A stretch of 64,000 nt of DNA from an uncultured Alistipes sp. (GCA_938014215.1 CALLRW010000008.1:3847-67846), one strand, 5' to 3'. Positions 1 to 9,061 are shown, counted from the stretch's first letter. Notes: generated from the sequence alone by a model not told the origin. Numbers and translations are program-made.

Positions 1-653
1 CGCCGGAAGAGGCCGATGCGGTTGATGTGTTCGGTCAGCAGGTCGAGTTGCCGGTCGGTGAGGCGCGGCGAGAAGTCCTCCGGCGTGGGGTCGAACCCTG
101 TGCGGCTGCGGTTGATGGCGCGGCGCTTCTCGGCCTGCGCCTGCAGGGCGGTTTCGTGTTCCCGGGCCTGCTCCAACTCCTCCTGCCGTTGCCGCGTGAA
201 GCCGGCAATCTCCGCAACGGCGCTCTGCACCTCGTCGAGCCGGGCGTTGAGGTCGTCCCGTACGGGGGCAGGGTAGCGGTTGTAGAGGTACGCGAAGGTC
301 TGGTCGATGCGCCGCTGTTCGTCGCGCGTGAAGTTGCCGTAGGCCAGCCGGCGTTCGTAGTCGCGGTGCTGCTCGTCGAGGTAGCGACGGGCCTCCGCAC
401 CGGTGAGTCCGCGGCACTCGATCTCGCTCTCCAGGTAGTGGAGCGTGAAGCGGGGATCCTTGAAAAGGACGACGCAGAAGGTGAGCCCGCTGAAGAGGAC
501 GACCAGCGCATAAAAGATCGACGCCGGCACCATCCATAACCAGCCCAGCAACCGGCTCCGACGCGCGAGCCGCATACGTACGCTCACGATCCATGCACGG
601 ACCCGGCTGTTTGCTCGACGGTGCGAGTAGCGGATGTATTCGATGCGGTTCAT
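1..653 (-). CDS. hypothetical membrane/coiled-coil protein of an integrated element (3' end outside window)
   Basis: An open frame runs without a stop from an ATG at 653 off the left edge, giving about 217 visible residues. The N-terminus is very basic (MNRIEYIRYSHRRANSRVRA). One hydrophobic segment follows at about residues 38-62. A charged region rich in Gln, Glu and Arg at about 140-185 looks like a coiled coil. The visible end reads LTDRQLDLLTEHINRIGLF. I do not recognise the family. It lies 55 bp downstream of the tyrosine recombinase on the same strand and is probably cargo or a mobilisation accessory protein of the same element. The layout suggests an inner-membrane protein with a soluble helical domain. 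The frame is clear, the function is unknown. Confidence 0.65.
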   Translation of the reverse strand, partial: MNRIEYIRYSHRRANSRVRAWIVSVRMRLARRSRLLGWLWMVPASIFYALVVLFSGLTFCVVLFKDPRFTLHYLESEIECRGLTGAEARRYLDEQHRDYERRLAYGNFTRDEQRRIDQTFAYLYNRYPAPVRDDLNARLDEVQSAVAEIAGFTRQRQEELEQAREHETALQAQAEKRRAINRSRTGFDPTPEDFSPRLTDRQLDLLTEHINRIGLFR

Positions 654-708
654 GGGCGGTCGGTTGCGGTGCGAGGGTGGAGGCTGATGCACCGTCTTCC
701 AAAGATAA

Positions 709-1833
709 TCATAATTCCGGAATCCGGTTCACCGCTTCGCGTTTCTTCTCGTCCATAATCTGCGCATAGACCTGCGTGGTCTTCAGCTCGCGGTGGCCGA
801 GGAGCTTCGAGAGGGTGTAGATCTCGGTGCCGAGTGAGAGTTGGAGCACGGCGAAGGTGTGGCGCCCGCAATGGAAGGTGATGTGCTTCGTGATGCCCGC
901 CTTCATGCACCATTCGCGCAGCGCGAGGTTGTGCCAGGCGGAGTATTTCAGCCCCGAGAAGACCCGCTCGTCGGCCCTGCCGCGCGGCCCCATGTAGCGC
1001 ACGGCCTGCTCGGCGATGTCGAGGTACTCCAGACCGCGGGTCTTCTTCTGGCGGAAGACCACGCGCGTGCCGCCGTCGAACTCCTGCACCTCGCCCCACG
1101 TCAGCTTGTTGATGTCGCTCCAGCGCATGCCCGTCAGACACGAGAAGATGAAGGCGTCCTTCAGGACCGGGTAGGAGCAGTCGGTCTTGACCAGCCGCTG
1201 CAGCTCCTCGACCGTAAGGTATTCGCGGTGGACATCCTCCGTCCGTGTGGCTTTGACCCCCATGGCGGGCGAGTGGGTGACGATCCCCTCCTCGACGGCC
1301 CGGTTCAGCGCCGCCTTGAACTTCAGGAAGTAGCTGTTCTGGCTGTTGGCCGAAAGGGCGGTGCCGCTCTTCGTGCGGGCCCGCTTGGCGAGGTAGTTGC
1401 GGAACCCCTCGACAAATCTCCGGTCGACCCGTTCGAAGGTGGTCTGCGTGCCCGCGTAGGCGATCAAGTGTTTCAGCATGCTGTCCCAGTTGCCCCAGTT
1501 GCCGGGCGAATCCTTGCGCTGCTCGATCATCCCGCGGATAAACTCGACCAGGTTGGTGCGGATCTTGAACTGTCCGGCGAACCCGTACTGTTCGTTCTGC
1601 TCGTCGAGCAGTCGTTTAGCCTTGACCTTCTCGGCCATCTCCAGGTTGATCTTGTTGTGGTCGCGCTCGGCTTTGTTGCGGGGCGTGGTGTAAAGGAAGT
1701 ATTCGAGGGTCTCGAATCTGCGGCGGTGTTTGATCCGCCCCTCCTCATCGCGCGTGTAGCCATAGTAGTACTCCAGCACCAGCGAGGTGCGTCCCGTCGA
1801 GCGCTGCGGTTTCTGATGAAGTTTGATTTCCAT
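709..1833 (-). CDS. tyrosine recombinase / site-specific integrase
   Basis: A 374-residue phage-type integrase. The N-terminal part (1-100) resembles the arm-binding region of Bacteroidota integrases, residues about 105-200 form the SAM-like core-binding domain, and the catalytic domain spans about 205-370. The catalytic set is visible: Arg237 in TGMRWSD, a Lys around 263-264 in the beta-hairpin, His321 and Arg324 in HCGRH, His347 in LLGHRE and the nucleophile Tyr356 in TTQVYAQ. It cuts and joins DNA through a covalent Tyr-DNA intermediate to integrate or excise its element. It is the last gene before mnmE, so it marks one end of an integrated element extending off the left edge. All catalytic residues are present, so it is probably active. 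Confidence 0.93.
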   Translation of the reverse strand: MEIKLHQKPQRSTGRTSLVLEYYYGYTRDEEGRIKHRRRFETLEYFLYTTPRNKAERDHNKINLEMAEKVKAKRLLDEQNEQYGFAGQFKIRTNLVEFIRGMIEQRKDSPGNWGNWDSMLKHLIAYAGTQTTFERVDRRFVEGFRNYLAKRARTKSGTALSANSQNSYFLKFKAALNRAVEEGIVTHSPAMGVKATRTEDVHREYLTVEELQRLVKTDCSYPVLKDAFIFSCLTGMRWSDINKLTWGEVQEFDGGTRVVFRQKKTRGLEYLDIAEQAVRYMGPRGRADERVFSGLKYSAWHNLALREWCMKAGITKHITFHCGRHTFAVLQLSLGTEIYTLSKLLGHRELKTTQVYAQIMDEKKREAVNRIPEL

Positions 1834-1885
1834 GGTGTCGAGGTTTTGGTTCAGGGCAAAGATAGGAAAATATTTTTACACTTTT

Positions 1886-1939
1886 TTACACCTCGACGTT
1901 TTCAAGGTGTAAATGGAGTGTAAAATTTACACCTCGACG
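1886..1939. repeat. direct and inverted repeats upstream of the integrase, candidate arm or att sites
   Basis: The 13-mer TTACACCTCGACG occurs at 1886-1898 and again at 1927-1939. A partial inverted copy (AAGGTGTAAAT) lies between them at about 1904-1914. A perfect inverted repeat GTGTAAA-A-TTTACAC sits at 1918-1932. The stretch is AT-rich and lies between the integrase start and the 3' end of mnmE, where arm-type binding sites and an attachment site are expected. Which base pair is the crossover cannot be determined without the other element end. Confidence 0.5.
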
Positions 1940-2036
1940 GCAAAAACGAACTCTAGAAAATCGCTCGATTTCTTGTTGTAATTCGTTGATTTATTGGTGA
2001 TTATTCTACGTTTTGCTCGATTTTTCTTCGGTCGAG

Positions 2037-3386
2037 TTACTTTCCGATGCAGAACTTTGAAAAGATATTTGCCAGAACTTCGTCCGGAGCGATCGCTCCG
2101 CGTCCCGTGATCTCTCCCAGATGGCCGATCACCGGCCGGATCTCCTCGCTCAGCAGGTCGGCCGGAAGCCCTTCGTCCATCCCCGCCAGCGCCCGATCCA
2201 ACGACTTGCGGGCGGCCGTCAGCGCCTCGTAATGGCGGCTGTTCGAGACGACCGGATCCCCGTGGTACAACCCCTCGGTATCCACCGCATTCCGCAGTGC
2301 CCCGCACAACTCGTCGATCCCTTCGCCCCGTTTGGCCGAGATCCCGATCGCCCCCTCCGGCAGGCGGAACCCCTCCGGCGCCGCATCCATCTTGTTGACC
2401 ACCGTCAGCACCCGCTGTTCGGGACGTACCTCGATCTCCGGCATCGCTTCGTTCAGGCGCTGCGCATCGACTAAGCGGATCACCACCTGTGCCCGCCGGA
2501 TGCTCTCCATCGTCCGTTCGATGCCCATTTGTTCAAGCCGGTCGCCCGTCGTGCGTATGCCGGCCGTATCCAGAAAGCGGAACAGCACGCCGCCGATATT
2601 GGCCCGCTCCTCGATCACGTCGCGCGTCGTGCCGGCAATCTCCGAGACCATCGCCCGCTCCTCGTTGAGCAGTCGGTTGAGCAGCGTCGACTTCCCGACA
2701 TTCGGCGCTCCGACGATCGCTACGGCAACCCCCTCCTTGATGGCATTGCCCAGCGCAAAGGAGCTCCGCAGACGGTCGATCTCCCGCCCGATCAGCTCCA
2801 TCGTTTCACGCAGCGCCCGCCGGTCGGCAAACTCCACGTCCTCCTCCGAAAAGTCCAGTTCGAGTTCCAGCAGCGAGGTGAGATTCAGCAGTTTGTCGCG
2901 CAGCCCTTCGAGTTCGTCGGAGTATCCGCCGCGCATCTGGTTCGTGGCCATGGCGTGGGCGGCGCGCGTCGACGAGGCGATCAGATCGGCCACCGCCTCG
3001 GCCTGCGACAGATCGAGTTTGCCGGCCAGATAGGCCCGGATCGTGAATTCGCCGGGCTGTGCCATGCGGCCGCCCGCCTCGATCAGCAGCCGCAGCACCT
3101 CCGAGACGATGTACGACGAACCGTGGCACGAGATCTCGATCGCATCTTCACCCGTGTAGGAGTGCGGCGCGCGGAAAACCGTGGCCAGGACATCGTCCAC
3201 CACCCGTTCTCCGTCCAGAATCCGGCCGTAATGCACCGTGTTTCCCGCGGCTGCGGCCAGCGGTCGGCTGCCGTGGAAGATCCGGTCACAGATCTCCAGC
3301 GCCTCCCGTCCGCTCACACGGACGATGGCGATGGCACCCCCCTGGGCCGTAGCCGGGGCGACGATCGTATCGTGGTCGGCGATCAT
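2037..3386 (-). CDS. mnmE: tRNA uridine-5-carboxymethylaminomethyl modification GTPase MnmE
   Basis: A 449-residue protein of normal length for MnmE (TrmE/ThdF). With MnmG it modifies the wobble uridine of certain tRNAs in the cytoplasm, using a formyl-folate derived carbon. The N-terminal tetrahydrofolate-binding domain (about 1-118) starts DTIVAPATA. A helical domain surrounds a Ras-like G domain with P-loop GAPNVGKS at 226-233, TTRD at 253-256, DTAG at 273-276 and NKMD near 335. The C-terminus ends in the diagnostic CIGK, with the catalytic Cys446. Its ATG overlaps the stop of mltD by four bases (ATGA), so it is the last gene of the parA-parB-DUF5683-mltD-mnmE operon. Its 3' end abuts an integrated element and may be the integration target. 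Confidence 0.97.
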   Translation of the reverse strand: MIADHDTIVAPATAQGGAIAIVRVSGREALEICDRIFHGSRPLAAAAGNTVHYGRILDGERVVDDVLATVFRAPHSYTGEDAIEISCHGSSYIVSEVLRLLIEAGGRMAQPGEFTIRAYLAGKLDLSQAEAVADLIASSTRAAHAMATNQMRGGYSDELEGLRDKLLNLTSLLELELDFSEEDVEFADRRALRETMELIGREIDRLRSSFALGNAIKEGVAVAIVGAPNVGKSTLLNRLLNEERAMVSEIAGTTRDVIEERANIGGVLFRFLDTAGIRTTGDRLEQMGIERTMESIRRAQVVIRLVDAQRLNEAMPEIEVRPEQRVLTVVNKMDAAPEGFRLPEGAIGISAKRGEGIDELCGALRNAVDTEGLYHGDPVVSNSRHYEALTAARKSLDRALAGMDEGLPADLLSEEIRPVIGHLGEITGRGAIAPDEVLANIFSKFCIGK

Positions 3387-4756
3387 CTTCCTTCGATCCG
3401 CAACCGTTGTCCGATCCGGAGTTTGTGGGCGCTCTTGAGGTTGTTCCAGCGCATCAGCTGCGAGGTGGTCACCCGGTAGCGGCGGGCGATGGCACCCAGC
3501 GTGTCGCCCTTCTTCACGACGTAGACCGTGCCGCTGCGTTCGAGTTTCTTCTTGTCGATGTTCGCCGGGTTGATGTACTCCTTCAGGTACATCGAATCCT
3601 TGGCCTGGATCTCCGCTTCGTGGGCGATGTATTGCGCGATGCTGCGCTGCGGCAGCACCAGCGTGTAGCTCTTCGTCGTTGCGGGGATGATGTCCATCTT
3701 GTACTGCGGATTGAGCTGCCGCAGCGTCTCGAGCGGTACATCGATCGTCGAGGCGATCTGATTCAGGTGCATCAGCTTGGTGATGTGCAGCGTGTCGACC
3801 GAGAGCGGAATCGGGGCTTCGGTCGGCTCGATGTCGTGGAGCTGGTGGTAGGCATAGGCGTATGTTGCGCCGATGAAGGCCGGGACATAGCCTCTGGTTT
3901 CGCGCGGGAGGTAGTTGTAGATCTCCCAGAAGGTCTTGCCGCCCGATCGGGCGATGGCCTTGTTGACGTTGCCCGGGCCGCAGTTGTAGGCGGCGATGGC
4001 CAGCGTCCAGTCGTTGTAGATCGCGTAGAGATCCTTCAGATACCGGCAGGCGGCCTCCGTTGCGCGGTGGGGGTCGCGACGCTCATCGACCAGCGAGTTG
4101 ATCTCCAGTCCGTAGCTCTTGCCGGTCGTGGGCATGAACTGCCACAGCCCGACGGCTCCGGCCGGCGAGACGGCCGTGGGCGAGAGGGCCGATTCGATGA
4201 TCGGCAGCGCACGCAGCTCGACCGGGAGCCCTTCACGGAGCAGTTCGCTCTCGATGATCGGGAAGTAGTACTGCGACATGCCGAGTATGCGGCTGATGGT
4301 CCCCGAACGGGGGTCGATGTACCGGTTGATGTAGTTCTTGACGATCGAGTTGAAGGGCAGCTGGATCGGCGAGGCCAGGTTGAACAGCCGTCGCGTGTAG
4401 ACCGAATCGGGGGTCAGATCGGCCACCTGCGTCGTATCCTCGAGGACGTAGTGCTTGAAGAACTCTCCGTAGGCATCCTGACGCTGACGTTTGCGCCACT
4501 CGGCCAGCAGCGAATCGGCCTGAGCGGCCGTCAGACCGAGGGTAATGTCGTTCACCGGGGGCTCTTCGACGGGGGCCGGACCGAGTGCGTTTTCGGGTTC
4601 GGGGCAGACCGTGCGCAGGGAGTCCTGGGCGGTTGCAGCCGTCTGTTCGGTCTGATTTTTTTTCGAGCGTCTTTTCTTGCGGGGGCTGCGGTCGAGGGCC
4701 GTTACCGGGGCGGCAAAGGCCAGCAGCAGGGCGAATATCAGGAGTTTTTTCATCAT
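3383..4756 (-). CDS. mltD: lytic murein transglycosylase with LysM domain (MltD-like)
   Basis: A 457-residue exported peptidoglycan hydrolase. A signal peptide (about 1-20, MMKKLLIFALLLAF) is followed by a basic, low-complexity stretch (25-65). The soluble lytic transglycosylase domain (about 160-310) has its catalytic Glu at about 188 in PIIESALSP and the family motif GLWQFMP. One LysM module at about 411-454 (YVVKKGDTLGAIARRY) binds glycan strands. The enzyme cleaves the MurNAc-GlcNAc bond with formation of 1,6-anhydro-MurNAc in the periplasm. It starts directly after the DUF5683 stop with no gap and overlaps mnmE by four bases, so it is co-transcribed with the chromosome-partition genes. 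Confidence 0.93.
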   Translation of the reverse strand: MMKKLLIFALLLAFAAPVTALDRSPRKKRRSKKNQTEQTAATAQDSLRTVCPEPENALGPAPVEEPPVNDITLGLTAAQADSLLAEWRKRQRQDAYGEFFKHYVLEDTTQVADLTPDSVYTRRLFNLASPIQLPFNSIVKNYINRYIDPRSGTISRILGMSQYYFPIIESELLREGLPVELRALPIIESALSPTAVSPAGAVGLWQFMPTTGKSYGLEINSLVDERRDPHRATEAACRYLKDLYAIYNDWTLAIAAYNCGPGNVNKAIARSGGKTFWEIYNYLPRETRGYVPAFIGATYAYAYHQLHDIEPTEAPIPLSVDTLHITKLMHLNQIASTIDVPLETLRQLNPQYKMDIIPATTKSYTLVLPQRSIAQYIAHEAEIQAKDSMYLKEYINPANIDKKKLERSGTVYVVKKGDTLGAIARRYRVTTSQLMRWNNLKSAHKLRIGQRLRIEGR

Positions 4757-5926
4757 CTAAAAGTTCAGGCTCAGGTTGAATCCGAAGACGGGCCGGTTAC
4801 CCTGCAGGGTCGGCACGTAGGTGTAGTCGACCAGCGGTTCGAGGTTCATCGACAGGTCGTCCGAGATGTCGTAGTCCTTCAGATGGGCATCGACATGGGC
4901 ATCGATGATCTGCAGCACGTAGAGCGCTCCGGTGAGGATGATACACAGGTCGCGGTTACGACGGTAGTTGTCGCGAAGGTTCTTGATGAAGTCGGCCGAG
5001 TATCGTCCGTGGAACTCGTCGGTCGAGCCGTTCGGATAGTTTTCGGGGTGTTGTTCGTAGTCGGCCAGCAGGGCATAGGCCTTCTTGAAGCGCTGGAATC
5101 CGCGGTTGTTCCAGTCGATGCAGTAGATCATCGAGGCGAAACCTCCCACGACGAAGGGCACCTTCCAGTAGCTGCGGTTGTAGATCTGACCGGCACCGGG
5201 GAAGATGCAGGCGAGCGTGGTGGCCTTCTTGACCGACGAGACGTCGTTGGTCGAGTAGTTGACCGCGGCGTCGCCGATGAAGTAGACATACGAGGCGATG
5301 GTCAGGCCGAGATAGATCTGCCGGCGGGTGTTGCTGCGGATCATCTTCTCCTGCAGGGCGTCGAGCTCGGGCGTCCGCGAGAGACTGACGTTCGTGTAGG
5401 AGTTGTACTGTCGGCGGAGCGGCTTGTAGGTCTTGTTTTCGTGGATGTAGAGCCCCAGACCGGTTCCGACCAGTCCGTAGAGGATCGGCAGTTTCCAGTA
5501 CTGCTTGTTGTAGATCTGGCCGTATCCGGGCAGCACGGTCGAGACCCAGCAGACCTTCGAGAGCGACATCGAGTCGCTCATGAGCCATCGTTTGCGGGGA
5601 GCCCGGCGTTTGGTGGTGGTGTCGATGCCCTGCAGGGCGGCGTCGTAGCGGGCCAGAGCCGACGAGTCGAGCTGTCGGAGGTCGTCGGTGCGCAGAGCGG
5701 TGACGGCGGCCGAGTCGATCCGGTAATCGATCTGCTGGGCCGAGTCGATCTGCCGGGCGAGTTCGGCGAAGCGGATCGAGTCGCGTTTGGCGCGCAGCGA
5801 GTCGGGTTTCTGGAACATGCCGCCGCGCACGATGCTGCGGGCACTGCGCGGGAGTTGGGCTGCGGCGCGGTGCAATCCCGGCACGGCGACCGCAAGGAGC
5901 AACAGGAGAAACCGGATCTTCGCCAT
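4757..5926 (-). CDS. DUF5683 domain protein, exported
   Basis: A 389-residue protein with a signal peptide (MAKIRFLLLLLAVAVPGLH) and a linker of about 120 residues rich in Asp-Ser-Ala. A duplicated C-terminal region follows, in which the motif PGxGQIYN-x2-YWK occurs twice (VLPGYGQIYNKQYWK and FPGAGQIYNRSYWK), each before hydrophobic segments. This layout matches the Bacteroidota family DUF5683, whose function is not established. Several predicted membrane segments and the C-terminus ending LSLNF suggest envelope localisation. It is 22 bp after parB and directly abuts mltD, so it belongs to the partition/cell-wall operon. The link to cell-wall work rests on context only. Confidence 0.85.
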   Translation of the reverse strand: MAKIRFLLLLLAVAVPGLHRAAAQLPRSARSIVRGGMFQKPDSLRAKRDSIRFAELARQIDSAQQIDYRIDSAAVTALRTDDLRQLDSSALARYDAALQGIDTTTKRRAPRKRWLMSDSMSLSKVCWVSTVLPGYGQIYNKQYWKLPILYGLVGTGLGLYIHENKTYKPLRRQYNSYTNVSLSRTPELDALQEKMIRSNTRRQIYLGLTIASYVYFIGDAAVNYSTNDVSSVKKATTLACIFPGAGQIYNRSYWKVPFVVGGFASMIYCIDWNNRGFQRFKKAYALLADYEQHPENYPNGSTDEFHGRYSADFIKNLRDNYRRNRDLCIILTGALYVLQIIDAHVDAHLKDYDISDDLSMNLEPLVDYTYVPTLQGNRPVFGFNLSLNF

Positions 5927-5948
5927 GGTTTCAGTCGTTTAGGGGCGT

Positions 5949-6821
5949 TTAGCGGCGTTTTGCAAATCGTTCGATGAAGCGGTCGATGTCGCGGTCGTCG
6001 TTGAATCCGATGACGATCTTGCCGCCGCCGTTCTTCGAGCGCTTGATCGAGATATCCTCCGAGAAGTAGTTTTCAAGCTGTTCGACCAGCCGCGAGTAGC
6101 TCTCGGGATACTCTTCATCCTCCACATTCTGTGCCTCTTTGGCGGGGGCCTCGACCAGCGAGCGGACATACTCCTCCAGCTGGCGCACCGAGAGGTCCTT
6201 CTTGATGCAGCGCTTGAGTACGCGCAGCTGCTGCTCTTCGGGGGCTCCGGCGATGGCCTTGGCGTGTCCCATCGAGATGATGCCCTCCTTCACGGCGAGC
6301 TGCACCTGGTCGGGGAGTTTGAGCAGCCGCAGGTAGTTCGACACCGACGAACGCTTCTTGCCGACCTTCTCCGAGAGGGCATCCTGCGTGAGGTGGCACT
6401 CGTCGATCAGACGCTGCATGCCCAGGGCGATTTCGATGGCATTGAGGTCCTGTCGCTGGATGTTCTCGACCAGCGACATGGCGTAGAGGTTTTCGTCGTC
6501 GACCTCGCGGATATAGGCGGGGAGGGTCTTCAGGTCGGCGCGACGGGCGGCCCGCCAGCGTCGTTCGCCGCTGATGATGACATATTTGCCGTCGTCGGTC
6601 TTTTTGACCGTGACGGGTTGGATGACCCCCAGCTGGCGGATCGAGTCGGCCAGTTCGTCGAGGGCCTCCTCGTCGAACTGTTTGCGCGGCTGTGCGGGGT
6701 TGGGGATGATGTCGGCGATCTCGATCTCGGCCATCTGGCTCATGGGTTTGAGCTTCACGTCGATGGCTTCGCTTCCGAAGATTGCGTCGAGTCCCCGTCC
6801 TAATCCCTTCTGTGCTTTCAT
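5949..6821 (-). CDS. parB: chromosome partitioning protein ParB
   Basis: A 290-residue ParB/Spo0J protein. It begins with the family hallmark KGLGRGLDAIFG. The ParB/sulfiredoxin nucleotide-binding fold spans about 30-125, including the motif ISGERRWRAA. A helix-turn-helix region follows at about 130-205 (LTQDALSEKVGKKRSSVSNY), and the C-terminal dimerisation domain is at about 235-290. ParB binds parS sites, spreads as a CTP-dependent clamp and works with ParA in origin segregation. It lies 58 bp downstream of parA on the same strand. No convincing parS palindrome with a CACGTG core was found in the window by eye. Confidence 0.96.
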   Translation of the reverse strand: MKAQKGLGRGLDAIFGSEAIDVKLKPMSQMAEIEIADIIPNPAQPRKQFDEEALDELADSIRQLGVIQPVTVKKTDDGKYVIISGERRWRAARRADLKTLPAYIREVDDENLYAMSLVENIQRQDLNAIEIALGMQRLIDECHLTQDALSEKVGKKRSSVSNYLRLLKLPDQVQLAVKEGIISMGHAKAIAGAPEEQQLRVLKRCIKKDLSVRQLEEYVRSLVEAPAKEAQNVEDEEYPESYSRLVEQLENYFSEDISIKRSKNGGGKIVIGFNDDRDIDRFIERFAKRR

Positions 6822-6879
6822 GTTCGTGTCTCTTTAATATATGGTGCCGGGCGGGGCCGGGGCCCTGCCGGGATGCGTG

Positions 6880-7650
6880 TCAGCTGCGTTTTTTGCGGTT
6901 TCGCTTCAGGAACTCGCGGGCCAGGTTCAGGTAGTTTTCCGACCCGACGGCGCTGGCATCGTACAACATGACGGGTTTTCCGTGCGAGGGTGCTTCACCC
7001 AAACGGATATTTCGCTGAATTATTGTGTCGTAGGCCAATTCGCCGAAGTGTTCGCGGACCTCGGTGACGACCTGGTTGTTGAGTCGGTTGCGCATGTACA
7101 TCGTCAGCAGGAACCCTTCGATGTCGAGCGGCGGATTGAGGCTCGACTTGACCTTGCGGATGGTGTTGAGCAGTTTGGAGAGTCCTTCGAGGGCGAGGTA
7201 TTCGCACTGCACGGGGATGAGCACCGTATCGGCGGCCGTAAGGATGTTGACCGTGGTGTAACCCAGCGAGGGGGAGCAGTCGATGAAGATGAAGTCGAAG
7301 CGTTCGCGCACGGAGTCGATGATTCGTTTCATGACGAAGTGTGCGTTTTCCATCTTCGGCAGTTCGGTGTCGGCGGCCACCAGGTCGATCGACGAGGGCA
7401 GCAACCAGAGGTTTTTGATATCGGGGCTGCGGAGGATGACCTCTTCGGCCTTGCGCTGGCCGGTGAGGCATTCGTAGATGCCTTCGAGGTTGATGTCGAA
7501 GCCCAGACCGGAGGTGGCGTTTGCCTGCGGATCGGCATCCAGCAGCAGCACTTTTTTGCCCAGCAGGGCGAGTGATGCGGCCAGATTGATGGCCGTTGTG
7601 GTCTTGCCGACGCCTCCTTTCTGGTTGGCTAAAGCGATTACCTTTCCCAT
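6880..7650 (-). CDS. parA: chromosome partitioning ATPase ParA (Soj)
   Basis: A 256-residue ParA/MinD-type ATPase. The deviant Walker A KGGVGKTT lies at 11-18, with signature lysines in KGGVGK. The switch motif with its Asp is [10 protein letters not shown], and the Walker B-like segment is [11 protein letters not shown]. It binds DNA non-specifically in the ATP dimer form and moves ParB-parS complexes. It is the first gene of the operon parA-parB-DUF5683-mltD-mnmE. A good -33/-7 promoter lies just upstream at 7675-7706. Length and motifs are standard for chromosomal rather than plasmid ParA. Confidence 0.97.
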   Translation of the reverse strand: MGKVIALANQKGGVGKTTTAINLAASLALLGKKVLLLDADPQANATSGLGFDINLEGIYECLTGQRKAEEVILRSPDIKNLWLLPSSIDLVAADTELPKMENAHFVMKRIIDSVRERFDFIFIDCSPSLGYTTVNILTAADTVLIPVQCEYLALEGLSKLLNTIRKVKSSLNPPLDIEGFLLTMYMRNRLNNQVVTEVREHFGELAYDTIIQRNIRLGEAPSHGKPVMLYDASAVGSENYLNLAREFLKRNRKKRS

Positions 7651-7674
7651 TTTTCAGATTCGGTTTATAGCAGG

Positions 7675-7706
7675 CAAATTTACGCAAATATTATGGCTCG
7701 TGCAAA
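7675..7706 (-). promoter_or_regulatory. promoter of the parA operon
   Basis: On the minus strand a -7 box TAAATTTG (7675-7682) fits the Bacteroidota consensus TAnnTTTG. A TTTG -33 element (7703-7706) lies 20 nt upstream. The box is 25 bp before the parA ATG. Confidence 0.65.
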
Positions 7707-7817
7707 TTCGGAGCCGAGCTTTTCGCAAAAAGCCTCCGCGAGGGGGATACGGTGCGCACGGCGCGGTGCGGAGCGCAAGAAATTCGCCTCCGAGGGGGTG
7801 CATCCGCGAATTTTTCG

Positions 7818-7825
7818 TATCTTTG
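7818..7825 (+). promoter_or_regulatory. -7 box upstream of the CPBP protease gene
   Basis: TATCTTTG matches the Bacteroidota -7 consensus. It lies about 100 bp before the chosen ATG. No clear -33 element is visible. Confidence 0.45.
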
Positions 7826-7924
7826 AAGGCTGCAAGACCGGGTGTGTACACCGGGGCGCGGACCGGGGCGGGAGGCCTTCGGACGCGGGACCCTGCGGGT
7901 CGAGAAGCCCGGCTGCGAAGTATT

Positions 7925-9061
7925 ATGAGAGAGAGAATCGACCGCCATCCGGAGGGGGAGAACCCCGTATCGGAGAGCTCTGCGGGACGCCCCGACGGCG
8001 GACGCCGTCCGGAGTCCGATGTTCTGAACGACCGTCCGACGATGTCCGGCGTCTCGGCCGGCGAAGATATGCCCGGCGGGGGCGAACCCCGGCGGGAAAA
8101 TCCGTCCGGAGCGGATGCTGCCGGGCGTGAGGAGACGCGGCAGGAGTCGACCCCGGGCGGGGAGGTTCAGACGGAGCGTGCCGCCGGCGATGCCCGCGCG
8201 ACGGATGCTTCCGAGGGCGATCCTGCCGCCCCGACGGCCGGCGACGCGGCGAAACCCAAGCGCCGTTTCCCGACCTTCGGCGACCTGCTGGCCATGCTGG
8301 GCATCGCCTTCGCGGCGCAGATTCTGGTCGGCGTGGTGGGGCGTCTGGTCCTGTGGGGGGCGGGCGTGCAAACAGAGTCGCCGACGCTGCTGGGCAAGAT
8401 GATGGCCCTCTTCTACTTTGTCTCGATGGCGCTGACGCTGGGCGGGGTGCTCTACTACCGCCACATGCGCGGCGGCCGCGGCCGTTGGGCCCGCTTCTCG
8501 CTCCGCGGACTCAATCCGACGCTGCTGCTCTGGAGCTTCGTGCTGATCTTTGCCGTGGGGGTCGTTCTCGAACCCCTGCTGCGCGTGTTGCCCGAACTGA
8601 CGCTCGACGTCGGCCGCGGATTCTGGACCATGCTCTCGCTGATCGTCCTGGCGCCGCTCTTCGAGGAGCTGCTCTGCCGCGGCGTCGTGCTCGGGAGTCT
8701 GCGCGAACGCTACGGCATTGCCATCGCCTGGCTCGTTTCGGCCCTCTTCTTCGGTGTGCTGCACGTTCAGCCCGTGCAGGTTGTCAGCGCCACGGTCGTC
8801 GGCCTGATCCTCGGGTATGTCTATCTGGCGACCGATTCGCTCTGGTCTTCGATGATCCTCCATGCGCTGAACAACGCCGTGGCCTACCTGGCCCTGGTGA
8901 CCGGCCATGCCAATGCCCTGCTGATCGACCTGGTCCCGAACCGGACGCTTTACGTGGTGATCTACATCGTCGCACTGACCCTCTCGATCGTCTCGGGATG
9001 GATGATGGTGCGCACGCTGCGCCGCATGAAGATGTCGGAGAAAAAAGAGGCCGGAGCGTAA
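7925..9061 (+). CDS. CPBP-family intramembrane metalloprotease (type II CAAX prenyl endopeptidase-like)
   Basis: A 378-residue protein. The start at 7925 is preferred because the -7 box at 7818-7825 excludes the longer upstream frame. An internal ATG at 8042 remains possible. The first 115 or so residues are hydrophilic, rich in Gly, Glu, Arg and Pro, and look disordered. Six to eight hydrophobic segments then form the CPBP/Abi domain. The three metal-site motifs are visible in order: EELLCRG (EExxxR), FFGVLHVQP (FxxxH) and LHALNNAVAY (HxxxN/D). The family cleaves peptides within or next to the membrane. The substrate is unknown. It precedes a lipoprotein/PPIase/OstA cluster that has its own promoter. 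Confidence 0.87.
   Translation: MRERIDRHPEGENPVSESSAGRPDGGRRPESDVLNDRPTMSGVSAGEDMPGGGEPRRENPSGADAAGREETRQESTPGGEVQTERAAGDARATDASEGDPAAPTAGDAAKPKRRFPTFGDLLAMLGIAFAAQILVGVVGRLVLWGAGVQTESPTLLGKMMALFYFVSMALTLGGVLYYRHMRGGRGRWARFSLRGLNPTLLLWSFVLIFAVGVVLEPLLRVLPELTLDVGRGFWTMLSLIVLAPLFEELLCRGVVLGSLRERYGIAIAWLVSALFFGVLHVQPVQVVSATVVGLILGYVYLATDSLWSSMILHALNNAVAYLALVTGHANALLIDLVPNRTLYVVIYIVALTLSIVSGWMMVRTLRRMKMSEKKEAGA

Noticed and set aside
3407..5977. 856-codon plus-strand frame
   Set aside because: Mirror of mltD and DUF5683. It is rich in Asp, Val, Arg and Gly with no recognisable motif.
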